Position numbers and translations under genes: made by a program. From Streptomyces sp. TRM49041 (lineage in GTDB: Bacteria; Actinomycetota; Actinomycetes; Streptomycetales; Streptomycetaceae): DNA of 55,303 bases. Below are positions 33,104 through 41,160 of the stretch, piece after piece. Location of the stretch: the NCBI RefSeq assembly GCF_008271805.1, contig NZ_VSRY01000166.1, positions 1-55,303 on the forward strand, read 5' to 3'. Position 1 is the stretch's first letter, and the number at the start of each line of letters is the position of its first letter. A model generated the notes under the pieces. The model had not been told where the DNA came from, made no database searches, and worked only from the letters and a program-made list of their open reading frames with translations.

Positions 33104-33571
33104 TCAGTGGGGGTGGGCCGTGAGGTGGGCTGCCAGTTGGGCGCGGGTGGTGGTGGGGTCCGCGACCAGGGCGGCCAGGGTGTCGTCCGCCAGGGGGGTG
33201 GTCGCTACGGCGGGGCAGTGGTGGCAGGCGGAGGGGCCTGTCTGGTGCCACCACTTGCAGTGGGGGCGCAGGTGGCAGCGGGGGACCGGGCCGGTGGCCT
33301 CCGGGGGCGGGAGGGCCAGCATGCGGTCGGCCAGGCCGCAGGTGGTGCCGACCCGGTTGGCGCACTCGCTCACGCAGTGGGAGGCGAAGCGGAGTACCCG
33401 GGTGGGCGGGATGCCCTCCGGGAGGGTGGCGACGACCTCCGCCGCGGGGAGGGGAGCGGCCAGGTAGTCGACCTGGCCGTCCGGTCCGGACCGGACGCCC
33501 AGGACGACGGACTCCGGCCGGTCGGGCGCCCCGCTGGGGCACCACTCGACGGGGGCTGCGTCCGCGGGCAT
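33104..33571 (-). CDS. Cys/His-rich protein of unknown function
   Basis: The 155-residue protein has ten cysteines and several histidines. After M-P-A-D-A-A-P-V-E-W-C come F-A-S-H-C-V-S-E-C-A-N, T-T-C-G-L-A-D-R-M, C-H-L-R-P-H-C-K-W-W and S-A-C-H-H-C-P-A-V. The spacing looks like a metal- or iron-sulfur-binding site. There is no signal peptide, so it is probably cytosolic. It starts 2 bp after the stop of a small secreted peptide gene, implying a joint operon. I recognise the pattern as a conserved actinobacterial hypothetical, without known role. Confidence 0.8.
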   Translation of the reverse strand: MPADAAPVEWCPSGAPDRPESVVLGVRSGPDGQVDYLAAPLPAAEVVATLPEGIPPTRVLRFASHCVSECANRVGTTCGLADRMLALPPPEATGPVPRCHLRPHCKWWHQTGPSACHHCPAVATTPLADDTLAALVADPTTTRAQLAAHLTAHPH

Positions 33572-33573
33572 CG

Positions 33574-33822
33574 TCAGCAGGGCTTCGGGCTGCTGTCGGC
33601 CTGGGGCGCGACGTAACCGATCACATTGCCCTCGGCGACCGCACCGCCCCGGCTCTCCTCGAGTTCGACGGCCTGCCGGATGCTCTCGGCGAGCTGCTGC
33701 GGGGTGGCTATGCGCCCGACGGCCGGGCGCTCGGCCGCGGACGCGGTCGTCACCGAGGCCGTCGCCAGACCGGTGGCCAGAGCGGCGGCTGCCGCCGCGG
33801 AGCGGAGTGTGGACTTCTTCAT
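33574..33822 (-). CDS. Small secreted peptide precursor
   Basis: The 82-residue protein has a clear signal peptide (M-K-K-S-T-L-R, Ala/Val core, cleavage at A-S-A-A near 30). The mature product of about 52 residues starts E-R-P-A-V-G-R-I-A-T-P-Q-Q-L-A-E-S-I-R and ends with a single C-terminal Cys (S-P-K-P-C). One amphipathic helix is likely. It is followed after 2 bp by the Cys/His-rich gene. AGGGAG precedes the ATG. Function unknown; a secreted signal, inhibitor or surface peptide is possible. Confidence 0.8.
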   Translation of the reverse strand: MKKSTLRSAAAAAALATGLATASVTTASAAERPAVGRIATPQQLAESIRQAVELEESRGGAVAEGNVIGYVAPQADSSPKPC

Positions 33823-33917
33823 GCGGTCAACTCCCTTGTGCAGAAAAGGAATCCGAGGGTGTACACGGTGCCTTCAATGCTCCGTGGCGGCAAGATCCGG
33901 GCCCGGCGTGGCGCCCC

Positions 33918-35018
33918 TCAGCCCTGGGCAAGGCCCGTCTTCGTGCCCGATCCGCACAGGGGTACCACCACGGCTCCCTGCGGCGGCTCCGCCCTGACCG
34001 CCGCCCAGCACGCCACGCCCGTCGGCTCGACATACAGACCCCGGCGCGCCAGGTCCAGTTGGGCGTCGCGGATCTGGGGGTCCGTCACCGTGCGGAAGGT
34101 GCCGCCCGACTCCCGGACCGCGCGCAGGATCTGGCGGGCGCGCGGCGGGTTCGGGATGGCGATGCCCTCCGCCGACGTGGGCGCCGCGGCGGCGGGCGTC
34201 GCATCGTCGGCCCCCGCGGCGAACGCCGTGGCCAGCGGTGCCACAGGGCGGGCCTGGACGGCCAGCAGCGCCGGGCGCCGGTCGATCAGGCCCGCCGTGT
34301 GCAGTTCGGCGGTCGCCAGGGCCGCGCCCAGGAGCAGGGTGCCGTTGCCGACGGGCACGGCCAGGGTCTCGGGGAGGCGGCCGCCCAGGTCCTCCCACAG
34401 CTCGTACACGTAGGTCTTCGTGCCGTGCAGGAAGTACGGGTTGAACACGTGTGAGGCGTAGAAGGTGCCCGGCTCGTCCGCTGCCACGCAGGCCGCCCGC
34501 GCCGCCGCCTCCCGGCCGCCGGGGACCACGTTCAGCCGCGCCCCGTGCGCCCGGATCTGCTCCAGCTTCTTCGACGACGTGGCCTCCGGTACGTACACCG
34601 TGCAGTCCAGCCCCGCCCGGGCGCAGTACGCCGCCACGGCCGTCCCCGCGTTGCCGCTGCTGTCGGCGACCACCCGGTCCGGTCCGAGCCGGCGGGCCAG
34701 CTCGGCGAGCAGCACCGCGCCTCGGTCCTTGAACGACAGCGTCGGCATCAGGTAGTCGAGCTTGGCCGACACCTCCCCGGTCAGCCCCACGAGCGGTGTG
34801 CGGCCCTCGCCGAGCGAGGCGTACGGCTCGGAGAGCGGCAGTGCCTCCTCGTAACGCCACAGCGAGTTCACCCGGTCCCGGAGCGCGCCCGGCCGTACCG
34901 GCGCCGCCGTGAAGTCCAGGTCCCAAGGGCCGCCGCACCGCGGGCAGCGCCAGGTCAGCGAAGAAACGGGTGATCGGACTCCGCACACCGGGCAGATGTA
35001 GTTCGCATCTTTCGCCAT
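33918..35018 (-). CDS. thrC: Threonine synthase-like PLP-dependent enzyme
   Basis: This 366-residue fold-type II PLP enzyme has an N-terminal zinc-ribbon pair (Y-I-C-P-V-C-G and W-R-C-P-R-C-G), then G-E-G-R-T-P-L near 68 and the PLP Lys in T-L-S-F-K-D-R-G near 94. D-S-S-G-N-A-G-T-A near 116 is the phosphate/substrate loop, and P-L-C-G-S-G-T-K-T-G lies near the C-terminus. It should convert O-phosphohomoserine to threonine or be a paralogue on another substrate. The start is uncertain (ATG at 35018 or 35030; weak RBS). The symbol is provisional. Confidence 0.82.
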   Translation of the reverse strand: MAKDANYICPVCGVRSPVSSLTWRCPRCGGPWDLDFTAAPVRPGALRDRVNSLWRYEEALPLSEPYASLGEGRTPLVGLTGEVSAKLDYLMPTLSFKDRGAVLLAELARRLGPDRVVADSSGNAGTAVAAYCARAGLDCTVYVPEATSSKKLEQIRAHGARLNVVPGGREAAARAACVAADEPGTFYASHVFNPYFLHGTKTYVYELWEDLGGRLPETLAVPVGNGTLLLGAALATAELHTAGLIDRRPALLAVQARPVAPLATAFAAGADDATPAAAAPTSAEGIAIPNPPRARQILRAVRESGGTFRTVTDPQIRDAQLDLARRGLYVEPTGVACWAAVRAEPPQGAVVVPLCGSGTKTGLAQG

Positions 35019-35235
35019 GGCGGCCAGCATGACAGTTGTGTGGCACATGTGTTGACGGCTCTTCAGCACTCTTGTGTGATTCCTATGGATCCGTCAATCT
35101 TTCGCCAGGCAGTCCGAGATGGGTGACGCCGCCGTTCGTCGTGGCGCGATCCGTCGTGCATGCATCAGGGGTTGTCATGCACCTGTCGCAATATCCCCCA
35201 CAGCAACGCACCACCAAATGAGGAGGACCCCTCAC

Positions 35236-36819
35236 ATGTCAGTGATGCGTACGTCGCGGCGGAGATTCACCGCGGCCAGTGCCATAGCCGTCGCCGCCCT
35301 CGCTCTCGGCTCCGTCTCCGCGCTCCCGGCCGCCGCCGCCGGCTCCACCCAGGAAGGCGTGATCGAGAACGCCGGCGCCCCGAACGCCGTCCCCGGCAGC
35401 TACATCGTCACGCTCGACGAGTCCGCCGCCGACTCGGACTCCGCGTCCGGCAAGGCCGTCGCGGCACGCTACGGCGCGAAGATCAAGAAGACGTACACCG
35501 CAGCGCTCAACGGCTACGCCCTGGAGCTCTCCGAGTCCCAGGCGAAGAAGCTCGCCGCCGACCCGGCCGTCGAGTCCGTCGTCCAGGACCGTGTCTTCAC
35601 GATCTCCGGCACCCAGCCGTCCCCACCGTCCTGGGGCCTGGACCGTGTGGACCAGCGGAACCTGCCGCTCAACCGGAGCTACACGTACCCGGAGCCGGGC
35701 GGTGAGGGCGTCACCGCTTACATCATCGACACCGGTGTGCGCATCAGCCACAACGACTTCGGCGGCCGCGCCTCCTACGGCTACGACGCCGTCGACAACG
35801 ACAACACCGCCCAGGACGGCCACGGCCACGGCACCCACGTCGCCGGCACCGTCGGCGGATCGTCGTACGGCGTCGCCAAGAAGGCCAAGATCGTCGGCGT
35901 CCGCGTCCTCAACAACCAGGGCTCCGGTACGACCGCCCAGGTCGTCGCCGGCATCGACTGGGTGACCCAGAACGCGGTCAAGCCGGCGGTCGCCAACATG
36001 AGCCTCGGCGGCGGCGTCGACACCGCTCTCGACAACGCCGTACGCAACTCCATCTCGTCCGGCGTCACCTACGCCGTCGCGGCCGGCAACGACAGCAGCA
36101 ACGCCTCGAACTACTCGCCCGCGCGCGTCGCCGAGGCCATCACCGTCGGCTCCACGACCAGCTCGGACGCCCGCTCCAGCTTCTCCAACTACGGCAGCGT
36201 GCTGGACATCTTCGCGCCCGGCTCGTCCATCACCTCCGCGTGGAACAGCAGCGACACCGCCACCAACACCATCTCCGGTACGTCGATGGCGACCCCGCAC
36301 GTCGCGGGCGCGGCCGCGCTGTGGCTGGCCAACAACCGGTCGGCGACCCCGGCCCAGGTCTCCTCGGCGCTGACCTCCGCCGCCACCACCGGTGTGGTCG
36401 GCAGCCCGGGCTCCGGCTCCCCGAACCGTCTGCTGTTCGTGGGTGAGGGCGGCGACGAGCCCCCGCCGCCCACCGGCGACCGCTTCGAGAACACCTCCGA
36501 CTACGCGATCAACGACCACGCCACGGTCGAGTCGCCGGTCACCGTCACGGGTATCTCGGGCAACGCCCCGTCCAGCCTCCAGGTCGAGGTCGACATCCAG
36601 CACACGTACATCGGTGACCTGCGTGTCCAGCTCGTCGCGCCGGACGGCACCGCGTACACGATGAAGGGCTACGGCACCGGCGGCAGCAGCGACAACATCA
36701 ACACCACGTACACGGTCGACGCCTCCTCGGAGAGCGCGAACGGCACGTGGAAGCTGCGGGTGAGCGACAACGCCTGGTGGGACACCGGGAAGATCGACGC
36801 GTGGGCGCTGCAGTTCTGA
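35236..36819 (+). CDS. Secreted subtilisin-like (S8) serine protease with P-domain
   Basis: The 527-residue precursor has a signal peptide with a twin-Arg-like R-R-R-F, an I9 propeptide (S-Y-I-V-T-L-D near 55 to V-V-Q-D near 118) and an S8 catalytic domain. The triad is Asp in A-Y-I-I-D-T-G-V-R (about 165), His in H-G-T-H-V-A-G (about 200) and Ser in G-T-S-M-A-T-P-H (about 350). A C-terminal P/Homo B domain (from about 420) follows a P-P-P-P linker and includes H-T-Y-I-G-D-L-R-V. AGGAGG lies 9 bp before the ATG. It should degrade proteins outside the cell. Confidence 0.96.
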   Translation: MSVMRTSRRRFTAASAIAVAALALGSVSALPAAAAGSTQEGVIENAGAPNAVPGSYIVTLDESAADSDSASGKAVAARYGAKIKKTYTAALNGYALELSESQAKKLAADPAVESVVQDRVFTISGTQPSPPSWGLDRVDQRNLPLNRSYTYPEPGGEGVTAYIIDTGVRISHNDFGGRASYGYDAVDNDNTAQDGHGHGTHVAGTVGGSSYGVAKKAKIVGVRVLNNQGSGTTAQVVAGIDWVTQNAVKPAVANMSLGGGVDTALDNAVRNSISSGVTYAVAAGNDSSNASNYSPARVAEAITVGSTTSSDARSSFSNYGSVLDIFAPGSSITSAWNSSDTATNTISGTSMATPHVAGAAALWLANNRSATPAQVSSALTSAATTGVVGSPGSGSPNRLLFVGEGGDEPPPPTGDRFENTSDYAINDHATVESPVTVTGISGNAPSSLQVEVDIQHTYIGDLRVQLVAPDGTAYTMKGYGTGGSSDNINTTYTVDASSESANGTWKLRVSDNAWWDTGKIDAWALQF

Positions 36820-37390
36820 CGCCTGGTCGAGTTTGAGGGGCGGCCGCCGAGACTGGGTGGCCGCCCCTTGTCCGTGCGGCGGCCGTCGCACGGCCCCGTC
36901 TGCCGCGCGGCGAAACGGCGGGGCCGCCGCCGACCGAGGCGCCGCCCGGGGCCCTGGGTGGGTGTCGCACCCTCGCGGGGTGCCGACACCGTCCGTTTTG
37001 TGGGCGGGCGATGCGCCGTCGGACCGGTCCGGACCGGACCGACCGGGGTGGAACGGGCGGAAGGGACGGAAGGGGTGCTCCCGTGGAGGGGCGGTGCGAC
37101 CGGGCGGGTTGAGGCCGGTACGGGGGTACGGGCGAGCCGGGTCAGGTGGCCGAAAGTCGTGGGTCGGGTGTCGGGGTGGGCCCGAGCCGACAGGGGGCGG
37201 CAAGGAGGCCGCAGCGGGCGTGGGGGTGTTGGCCAGGAGTGCGGAGCGAGCCGGCGGCGGGGGCGTACGGCCTCGCCAAGTGGCCGAAATGCGCCCTTCG
37301 TCGTCCGTATTCGCTCGCCCGCCGTCCAGCGCGTACGATGCGCGCCGCTCATACGTTCGTTCCCCCGCCCCCGACAGGAGCACCGTACCC
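36820..37390. other. GC-rich intergenic region upstream of the septum-formation gene
   Basis: Apart from the subtilase terminator I see no gene. Long frames exist on both strands but lack family features. Around 37021-37046 there is a run of GGACC/GGTCC-rich near-repeats. The promoter of the following gene is presumably in the last 150 bp. Confidence 0.5.
36836..36868 (+). terminator. Terminator after subtilase gene
   Basis: AGGGGCGGCC (36836-36845) and GGCCGCCCCT (36859-36868) form a perfect 10-bp stem with a 13-nt loop, followed by TGTCC, 16 bp after the stop. Confidence 0.8.
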
Positions 37391-38482
37391 GTGTCATCGT
37401 CCCCGCAGGGCTGGCCCGCGCCGCAGCAGCCCCAACCGCCGGTGCCCTCCATACCTGGGGCGTCGCAGCCCTCGGCGAACACCAACGGCCTCGCCATAAC
37501 CTCCCTCATCACCGGCGTCGTCTGCCTCGTGCCGCCGCTCGGTCTGATCCTCGGCGCGCTGGCGCTGCGGCAGATCAAGCGGAAGGGTGACCGGGGCAAG
37601 GGTCTGGCCGTCGCCGGTATGGTCCTCTCCCTGATCAGCACGGCGCTCGTCGCCGCCGGCCTCGCCACGGGCTCCTTCAAGGAGGCCGTGGACAAGGCCC
37701 GTGAGGTCAAGGAGGAGATCGCCAGCTCCAGTTCCGCGTTCAGCCTCCGCACGGGCGACTGCTTCAACCAGCCCGGGGGTACGGGCTCGGAGCAGGAGGT
37801 CGAGCGGGTCAAGAGCGTGAAGTGCGATCAGCCGCACGACGCCGAGGTGACCGGCGCGTTCCAGCTCACCGGGACCGAGTACCCGGGCGTCCCGGCGATC
37901 GAGAAGCTGGCGGAGGAGCGCTGCTTCAAGATCAGCGAGGAGTACTCGCTGGACTCCTGGGCCGTGCCGGAGAACGCCGTGACGTACTACTACCACCCCA
38001 CCGAGGAGAGCTGGCGGCAGATCAAGGACCGTACGGTCACCTGTGCCTTCGCCGCCGAGACGGGCAAGCTGACCGGGTCGCTGCGGGCCGACGCCACCAC
38101 GCTGGACGCCGACCAGGTGGCATACCTCAAGGCCATGAACGGTGTCGACAACGTGCTCTTCGAGGAGCCCGAGGAGGACCCGGAGGTCGACTTCGACGGC
38201 AACGTCAAGTGGGCCGGGACGGTCGAGAAGTCCCTCGGTGAGTCGATCGCGCAGCTGAAGGGCCACACCTTCCCCGGCGCCTCCGCCCAGCCGGTCGCGG
38301 ATGTCGTGAAGGAGCTGGAGAAGGCCCGGAAGCACTGGGCGAAGGCGGCCACCGCGGCCGACGCCGACACCTTCTGGGAGCACTACGAGCCGGGTTACGA
38401 CGCCCTCCCGCTCGCGCTCGGCAAGGACGCGCGCACCGCGCTGAAGCTCTCCACCACCCCGCCGGCCGCGCCGACCAGCTGA
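37391..38482 (+). CDS. DUF4190 / septum-formation-domain membrane protein
   Basis: The 363-residue protein has a Pro/Gln-rich N-terminus and two transmembrane helices of a DUF4190 module (I-T-S-L-I-T-G-V-V-C-L-V and A-V-A-G-M-V-L-S-L-I-S-T, with R-Q-I-K-R-K-G between). A septum-formation-like domain follows, starting L-R-T-G-D-C-F-N and C-D-Q-P-H-D-A-E-V-T-G-A-F. Paired cysteines suggest an extracytoplasmic fold. AGGAG lies 10 bp before the GTG. A link to cell division comes only from the domain name. Confidence 0.85.
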   Translation: MSSSPQGWPAPQQPQPPVPSIPGASQPSANTNGLAITSLITGVVCLVPPLGLILGALALRQIKRKGDRGKGLAVAGMVLSLISTALVAAGLATGSFKEAVDKAREVKEEIASSSSAFSLRTGDCFNQPGGTGSEQEVERVKSVKCDQPHDAEVTGAFQLTGTEYPGVPAIEKLAEERCFKISEEYSLDSWAVPENAVTYYYHPTEESWRQIKDRTVTCAFAAETGKLTGSLRADATTLDADQVAYLKAMNGVDNVLFEEPEEDPEVDFDGNVKWAGTVEKSLGESIAQLKGHTFPGASAQPVADVVKELEKARKHWAKAATAADADTFWEHYEPGYDALPLALGKDARTALKLSTTPPAAPTS

Positions 38483-38518
38483 CGAGGTGCGCGCTGACGG
38501 GTGTCAGGCGTGGGTGTC

Positions 38519-38554
38519 AGGGCGTACGGCAGTCGCGGGACCGCCGTACGCCCT
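38519..38554 (+). terminator. Terminator after the septum-formation-domain gene
   Basis: AGGGCGTACGGC (38519-38530) and GCCGTACGCCCT (38543-38554) form a perfect 12-bp stem with a 12-nt loop, followed by ACCC. Confidence 0.82.
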
Positions 38555-38678
38555 ACCCGGGGTAAGGACCCTCCCAAACAGCACGTCATCACTTCGAGTG
38601 AAACTCTGGCCCATACTTGCGGCGCTCAACTCTGGGTTGCGACTCTGTAGCTGTCTGTCAACCTGATGGGAGTGGCCC

Positions 38679-39434
38679 GTGACTTTCGGTGAGCAGCCCG
38701 CCTATCTGCGCGTTGCGAGCGATCTCCGAAAAAAGATCGTCAACGGCTCGCTGCCGCCGCACACCCGCCTTCCCTCCCAGGCCCGCATTCGCGAGGAGTA
38801 CGGCGTCTCCGACACCGTCGCCCTGGAGGCCCGCAAGGTCCTGATGGCCGAGGGTCTGGTCGAGGGCCGCTCCGGCTCCGGGACGTATGTGCGGGAGCGC
38901 CCCGTGCCGCGCCGGATCGCCCGCTCCGGCTACCGCCCGGTGAACGGTTCCGTGAACCCCTTCCGGCAGGAGCAGGCGGACGACGGTGCGCGCGGCACCT
39001 GGGAGTCCAGAAGCGAGCAGGAATCGGCGAGCGGCCCGATCGCCGCGCGGCTCGGCGTCACGCCCGGCGACCCGGTGATGCGTACGCGCTATGTCTTCCG
39101 GGACGCCGGGGAGGCGATGATGCTCTCCACCTCCTGGGAGCCGCTCGCGGTCACGGGCCGGACGCCCGTCATGCTTCCCGAGGAGGGCCCCCTGGGCGGC
39201 TGCGGCGTCGTCGAGCGGATGGCCGCCATCGACGTAGTCGTGGACAACGTCCTGGAGGAGGTCGGCGCCCGGCCCGGCCTCGCCGAGGAGTTGCTGGCGC
39301 TCGGCGGCGTGCCGGGTCATGTGGTCATGGTCGTGGAGCGCACCTACTTCGCGTCCGGACGCGCGGTGGAGACGGCCGATGTCGTCGTCCCGGCCGACCG
39401 CTACCGGGTCGCCTATCACCTTCCGGTGCGCTGA
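38679..39434 (+). CDS. GntR-family (HutC-type) transcriptional regulator
   Basis: The 251-residue protein starts at a GTG and has an N-terminal winged HTH: Y-L-R-V-A-S-D-L-R-K-K-I, P-S-Q-A-R-I-R-E-E-Y-G-V-S and E-G-L-V-E-G-R-S-G-S-G-T-Y-V-R. A UTRA-like ligand domain follows with R-T-R-Y-V-F and V-E-R-T-Y-F. Such proteins sense sugars, amino acids or their derivatives. GGGAG lies upstream. Flanking genes are not an obvious regulon, so targets may be distant. Similar single-domain members are common in Streptomyces. Confidence 0.92.
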   Translation: MTFGEQPAYLRVASDLRKKIVNGSLPPHTRLPSQARIREEYGVSDTVALEARKVLMAEGLVEGRSGSGTYVRERPVPRRIARSGYRPVNGSVNPFRQEQADDGARGTWESRSEQESASGPIAARLGVTPGDPVMRTRYVFRDAGEAMMLSTSWEPLAVTGRTPVMLPEEGPLGGCGVVERMAAIDVVVDNVLEEVGARPGLAEELLALGGVPGHVVMVVERTYFASGRAVETADVVVPADRYRVAYHLPVR

Positions 39435-39524
39435 GCCCGAGTGGAGGGTCCGAGGGGGGCCGAGGGGGTAGGGGAGCTGTCGCTGTCGGGTCAGTCCTGG
39501 ATGTGCCCGTATGTGATGGTTCGT

Positions 39525-39552
39525 GGGGGCGCGCCCGGACGGGTGCGCCCCC
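39525..39552 (+). terminator. Terminator after gntR gene
   Basis: GGGGGCGCGCCC (39525-39536) and GGGTGCGCCCCC (39541-39552) form a 12-bp stem with one G-T pair and a GGAC loop, followed by TTCGTT. Confidence 0.82.
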
Positions 39553-39611
39553 TTCGTTCATGGGCATCCTGGCTGGATGTGTATCTCTTTGTGTAAACGC
39601 GTATCCGGTCT

Positions 39612-39636
39612 GTAAAGGTCAGGCGTAAGGTCAGGC
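39612..39636. repeat. Tandem direct repeat upstream of the SPOR-like gene
   Basis: GTAAAGGTCAGGC and GTAAGGTCAGGC follow each other without gap, 65-89 bp before the SPOR-like protein start. They could be a direct-repeat operator. Confidence 0.45.
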
Positions 39637-39700
39637 ATATGCGGATTGCGGTTTCAGCGAAAGCCTTAGAGACATGCGACCCGGCGGGGGGAGCGGCGTG

Positions 39701-39880
39701 ATGCCCGACACCAGTGCCACCCTTCTCTGGCAGGTCATTCGACAGGACGACAACGGCAACCACTACCGGGTCGGCCGGTACGCGACGCGGGACGAGGCGC
39801 AGAAGGTCGCCGACAGCCTCGACTCGCGCGGACATCGGCAGCTCTACTGGGTCGAGCGCATCGGGGAGCCCGCCCGCTGA
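39701..39880 (+). CDS. Short SPOR-like protein
   Basis: This 59-residue protein (M-P-D-T-S-A-T-L-L-W-Q-V-I-R-Q-D) has the beta-alpha-beta outline of a SPOR-type module: N-H-Y-R-V-G-R-Y-A-T-R-D-E-A-Q-K-V-A-D-S-L. Stand-alone copies are conserved in Streptomyces as I recall. The purine-rich GGGGGGAG before GTGATG allows a start at 39698 or 39701. No signal peptide is present, so peptidoglycan binding is doubtful. Confidence 0.82.
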   Translation: MPDTSATLLWQVIRQDDNGNHYRVGRYATRDEAQKVADSLDSRGHRQLYWVERIGEPAR

Positions 39881-39907
39881 CCCGGACGGGCGGATACGCT
39901 CCGGCGC

Positions 39908-40393
39908 ATGACAGATCGTGTGGTGGTCGCCGGAGCCGTCTACGACCAAGGGCGGCTGCTCGCCGCGCGCCGCAGTGCGCCTCCCGAGCTGGCCGGCCGC
40001 TGGGAGCTGCCCGGCGGCAAGCTGGAGCCGGGTGAGGGGCCGCGCGAGGCCCTTGTGCGCGAGCTGCGCGAGGAGCTGGGTATCGAGACGGAGCCCGAGG
40101 AGCGCATCCCGGGGGAGTGGCCGCTCCGGCCCGGCTACGTACTCCAGGTGTGGACTGCCCGTGTGCTCTCAGGCGAGCCGCGCCCCCTCCAGGATCATGA
40201 CGAGCTGCGCTGGCTGTCCCGTCGGGAATGGGACAGTGTCGATTGGCTGGATCAGGATGTCCCCGCCGTCATCGAGGCCGTCCGCCGCCTCCCCGAGCGG
40301 GAGTCGGGTGGCGCCGGCTCCGGCTCCGAGGCCGGCTCCGGCTCGGAGGTAGGCCCCGCCGGTGCGCCGCCCGGGGCGGCGGCCCGCCCCTGA
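39908..40393 (+). CDS. mutT: MutT-type NUDIX hydrolase
   Basis: The 161-residue protein begins T-D-R-V-V-V-A-G-A-V-Y and carries a full NUDIX box with P-G-G-K-L-E-P-G-E near 37 and R-E-L-R-E-E-L-G-I near 53. W-E-L-P-G-G-K and W-P-L-R-P fit the 8-oxo-dGTP/(d)CTP pyrophosphatase subgroup, so it probably sanitises the nucleotide pool. A Gly/Ser/Ala/Pro-rich C-terminal tail follows residue 128. The symbol is by subgroup resemblance only. Confidence 0.9.
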   Translation: MTDRVVVAGAVYDQGRLLAARRSAPPELAGRWELPGGKLEPGEGPREALVRELREELGIETEPEERIPGEWPLRPGYVLQVWTARVLSGEPRPLQDHDELRWLSRREWDSVDWLDQDVPAVIEAVRRLPERESGGAGSGSEAGSGSEVGPAGAPPGAAARP

Positions 40394-40593
40394 CTCCGGA
40401 GGCTTCCGCCCGAACCCCCCGAGCCCGTCCCGACCCGGGCGGTGCGTCAGATGGGATGCGCCGCCCCGCGCGTACGCCGTTCGGGTCACCGTGCGCCGCC
40501 GCTGACGATACGGCGCCCCAAATGTCGGGTATGTGCTGATTAGCCCCCCGAAATCGGACGCGGGTCTGCTGTTGGTCTGGGGAAGTGATCGGC

Positions 40594-41013
40594 GTGATCG
40601 ACACCGAAGGCGAATGCGCCGAGTGGACCTTCCCCGGTGAGCTCGACTCCGTGCGTACCGCCCGGCACGTCGTCCGCGACACGCTCCGCGACTGGCGGCT
40701 CGACTCCCCACTCGGCGACGTCACCGTCCTCCTCGTGAGTGAGCTCGTTACCAATTCCCTGCGGTACGCGTACGGCCCGATCGTGGTGCGCATGATCCGT
40801 CTCCCACCCGACCACGATTCCTTCCCGCCCCATCCCGCCCTCCTCGTTGAAGTCTCCGATCCGCTTCCGGACCCGCCCCGCGAGCGCGACCCCGGCCCTG
40901 ATGACGAGGGGGGCCGAGGACTGCGGCTCGTCGCCGGTTCCGCGCGCCGCTGGGGCATCAGGCAGGGCAGGTCGGGCAAGACCGTGTGGTTCGAGCTGGC
41001 TCTACCGGGTTAG
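40594..41013 (+). CDS. Stand-alone HATPase (RsbW-like anti-sigma kinase fold)
   Basis: The 139-residue protein is a single HATPase_c_2 domain: L-L-V-S-E-L-V-T-N-S-L-R-Y-A (N-box with Mg-binding Asn), D-D-E-G-G-R-G-L-R-L-V (G1/G2 region) and G-K-T-V-W-F-E-L. It should bind ATP and phosphorylate or sequester an anti-sigma antagonist. GGGGAAG fits the GTG at 40594; a GTG at 40585 is an alternative. The following SpoIIE-type protein carries an equivalent domain, suggesting a shared signalling network. Confidence 0.9.
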   Translation: MIDTEGECAEWTFPGELDSVRTARHVVRDTLRDWRLDSPLGDVTVLLVSELVTNSLRYAYGPIVVRMIRLPPDHDSFPPHPALLVEVSDPLPDPPRERDPGPDDEGGRGLRLVAGSARRWGIRQGRSGKTVWFELALPG

Positions 41014-41028
41014 AAGAGGTTAGGGACA

Positions 41029-41078
41029 ACGATCACCACAGGCTCGGCTCAAAACGAACGAGACCACCCTGTGATCGT
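41029..41078. promoter_or_regulatory. Inverted repeat upstream of the PP2C regulator
   Basis: ACGATCAC (41029-41036) and GTGATCGT (41071-41078) are perfect inverted repeats 34 bp apart, with CACAGG/CCTGTG partly extending them. They lie in the gap before the PP2C gene. Confidence 0.4.
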
Positions 41079-41160
41079 GAACGGCGTGCCGCCGGGGGCC
41101 GTAGTGCTGAATACTGCGGGAATGGCCGGTCCGGTGCGGTGAGCTGGAGGGGACGGTCGC

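Noticed and set aside
36669..37397. Reverse-strand frame of 242 codons
   Set aside because: Arg/Pro/Thr-rich composition without domains; partly antisense to the subtilase and its terminator.
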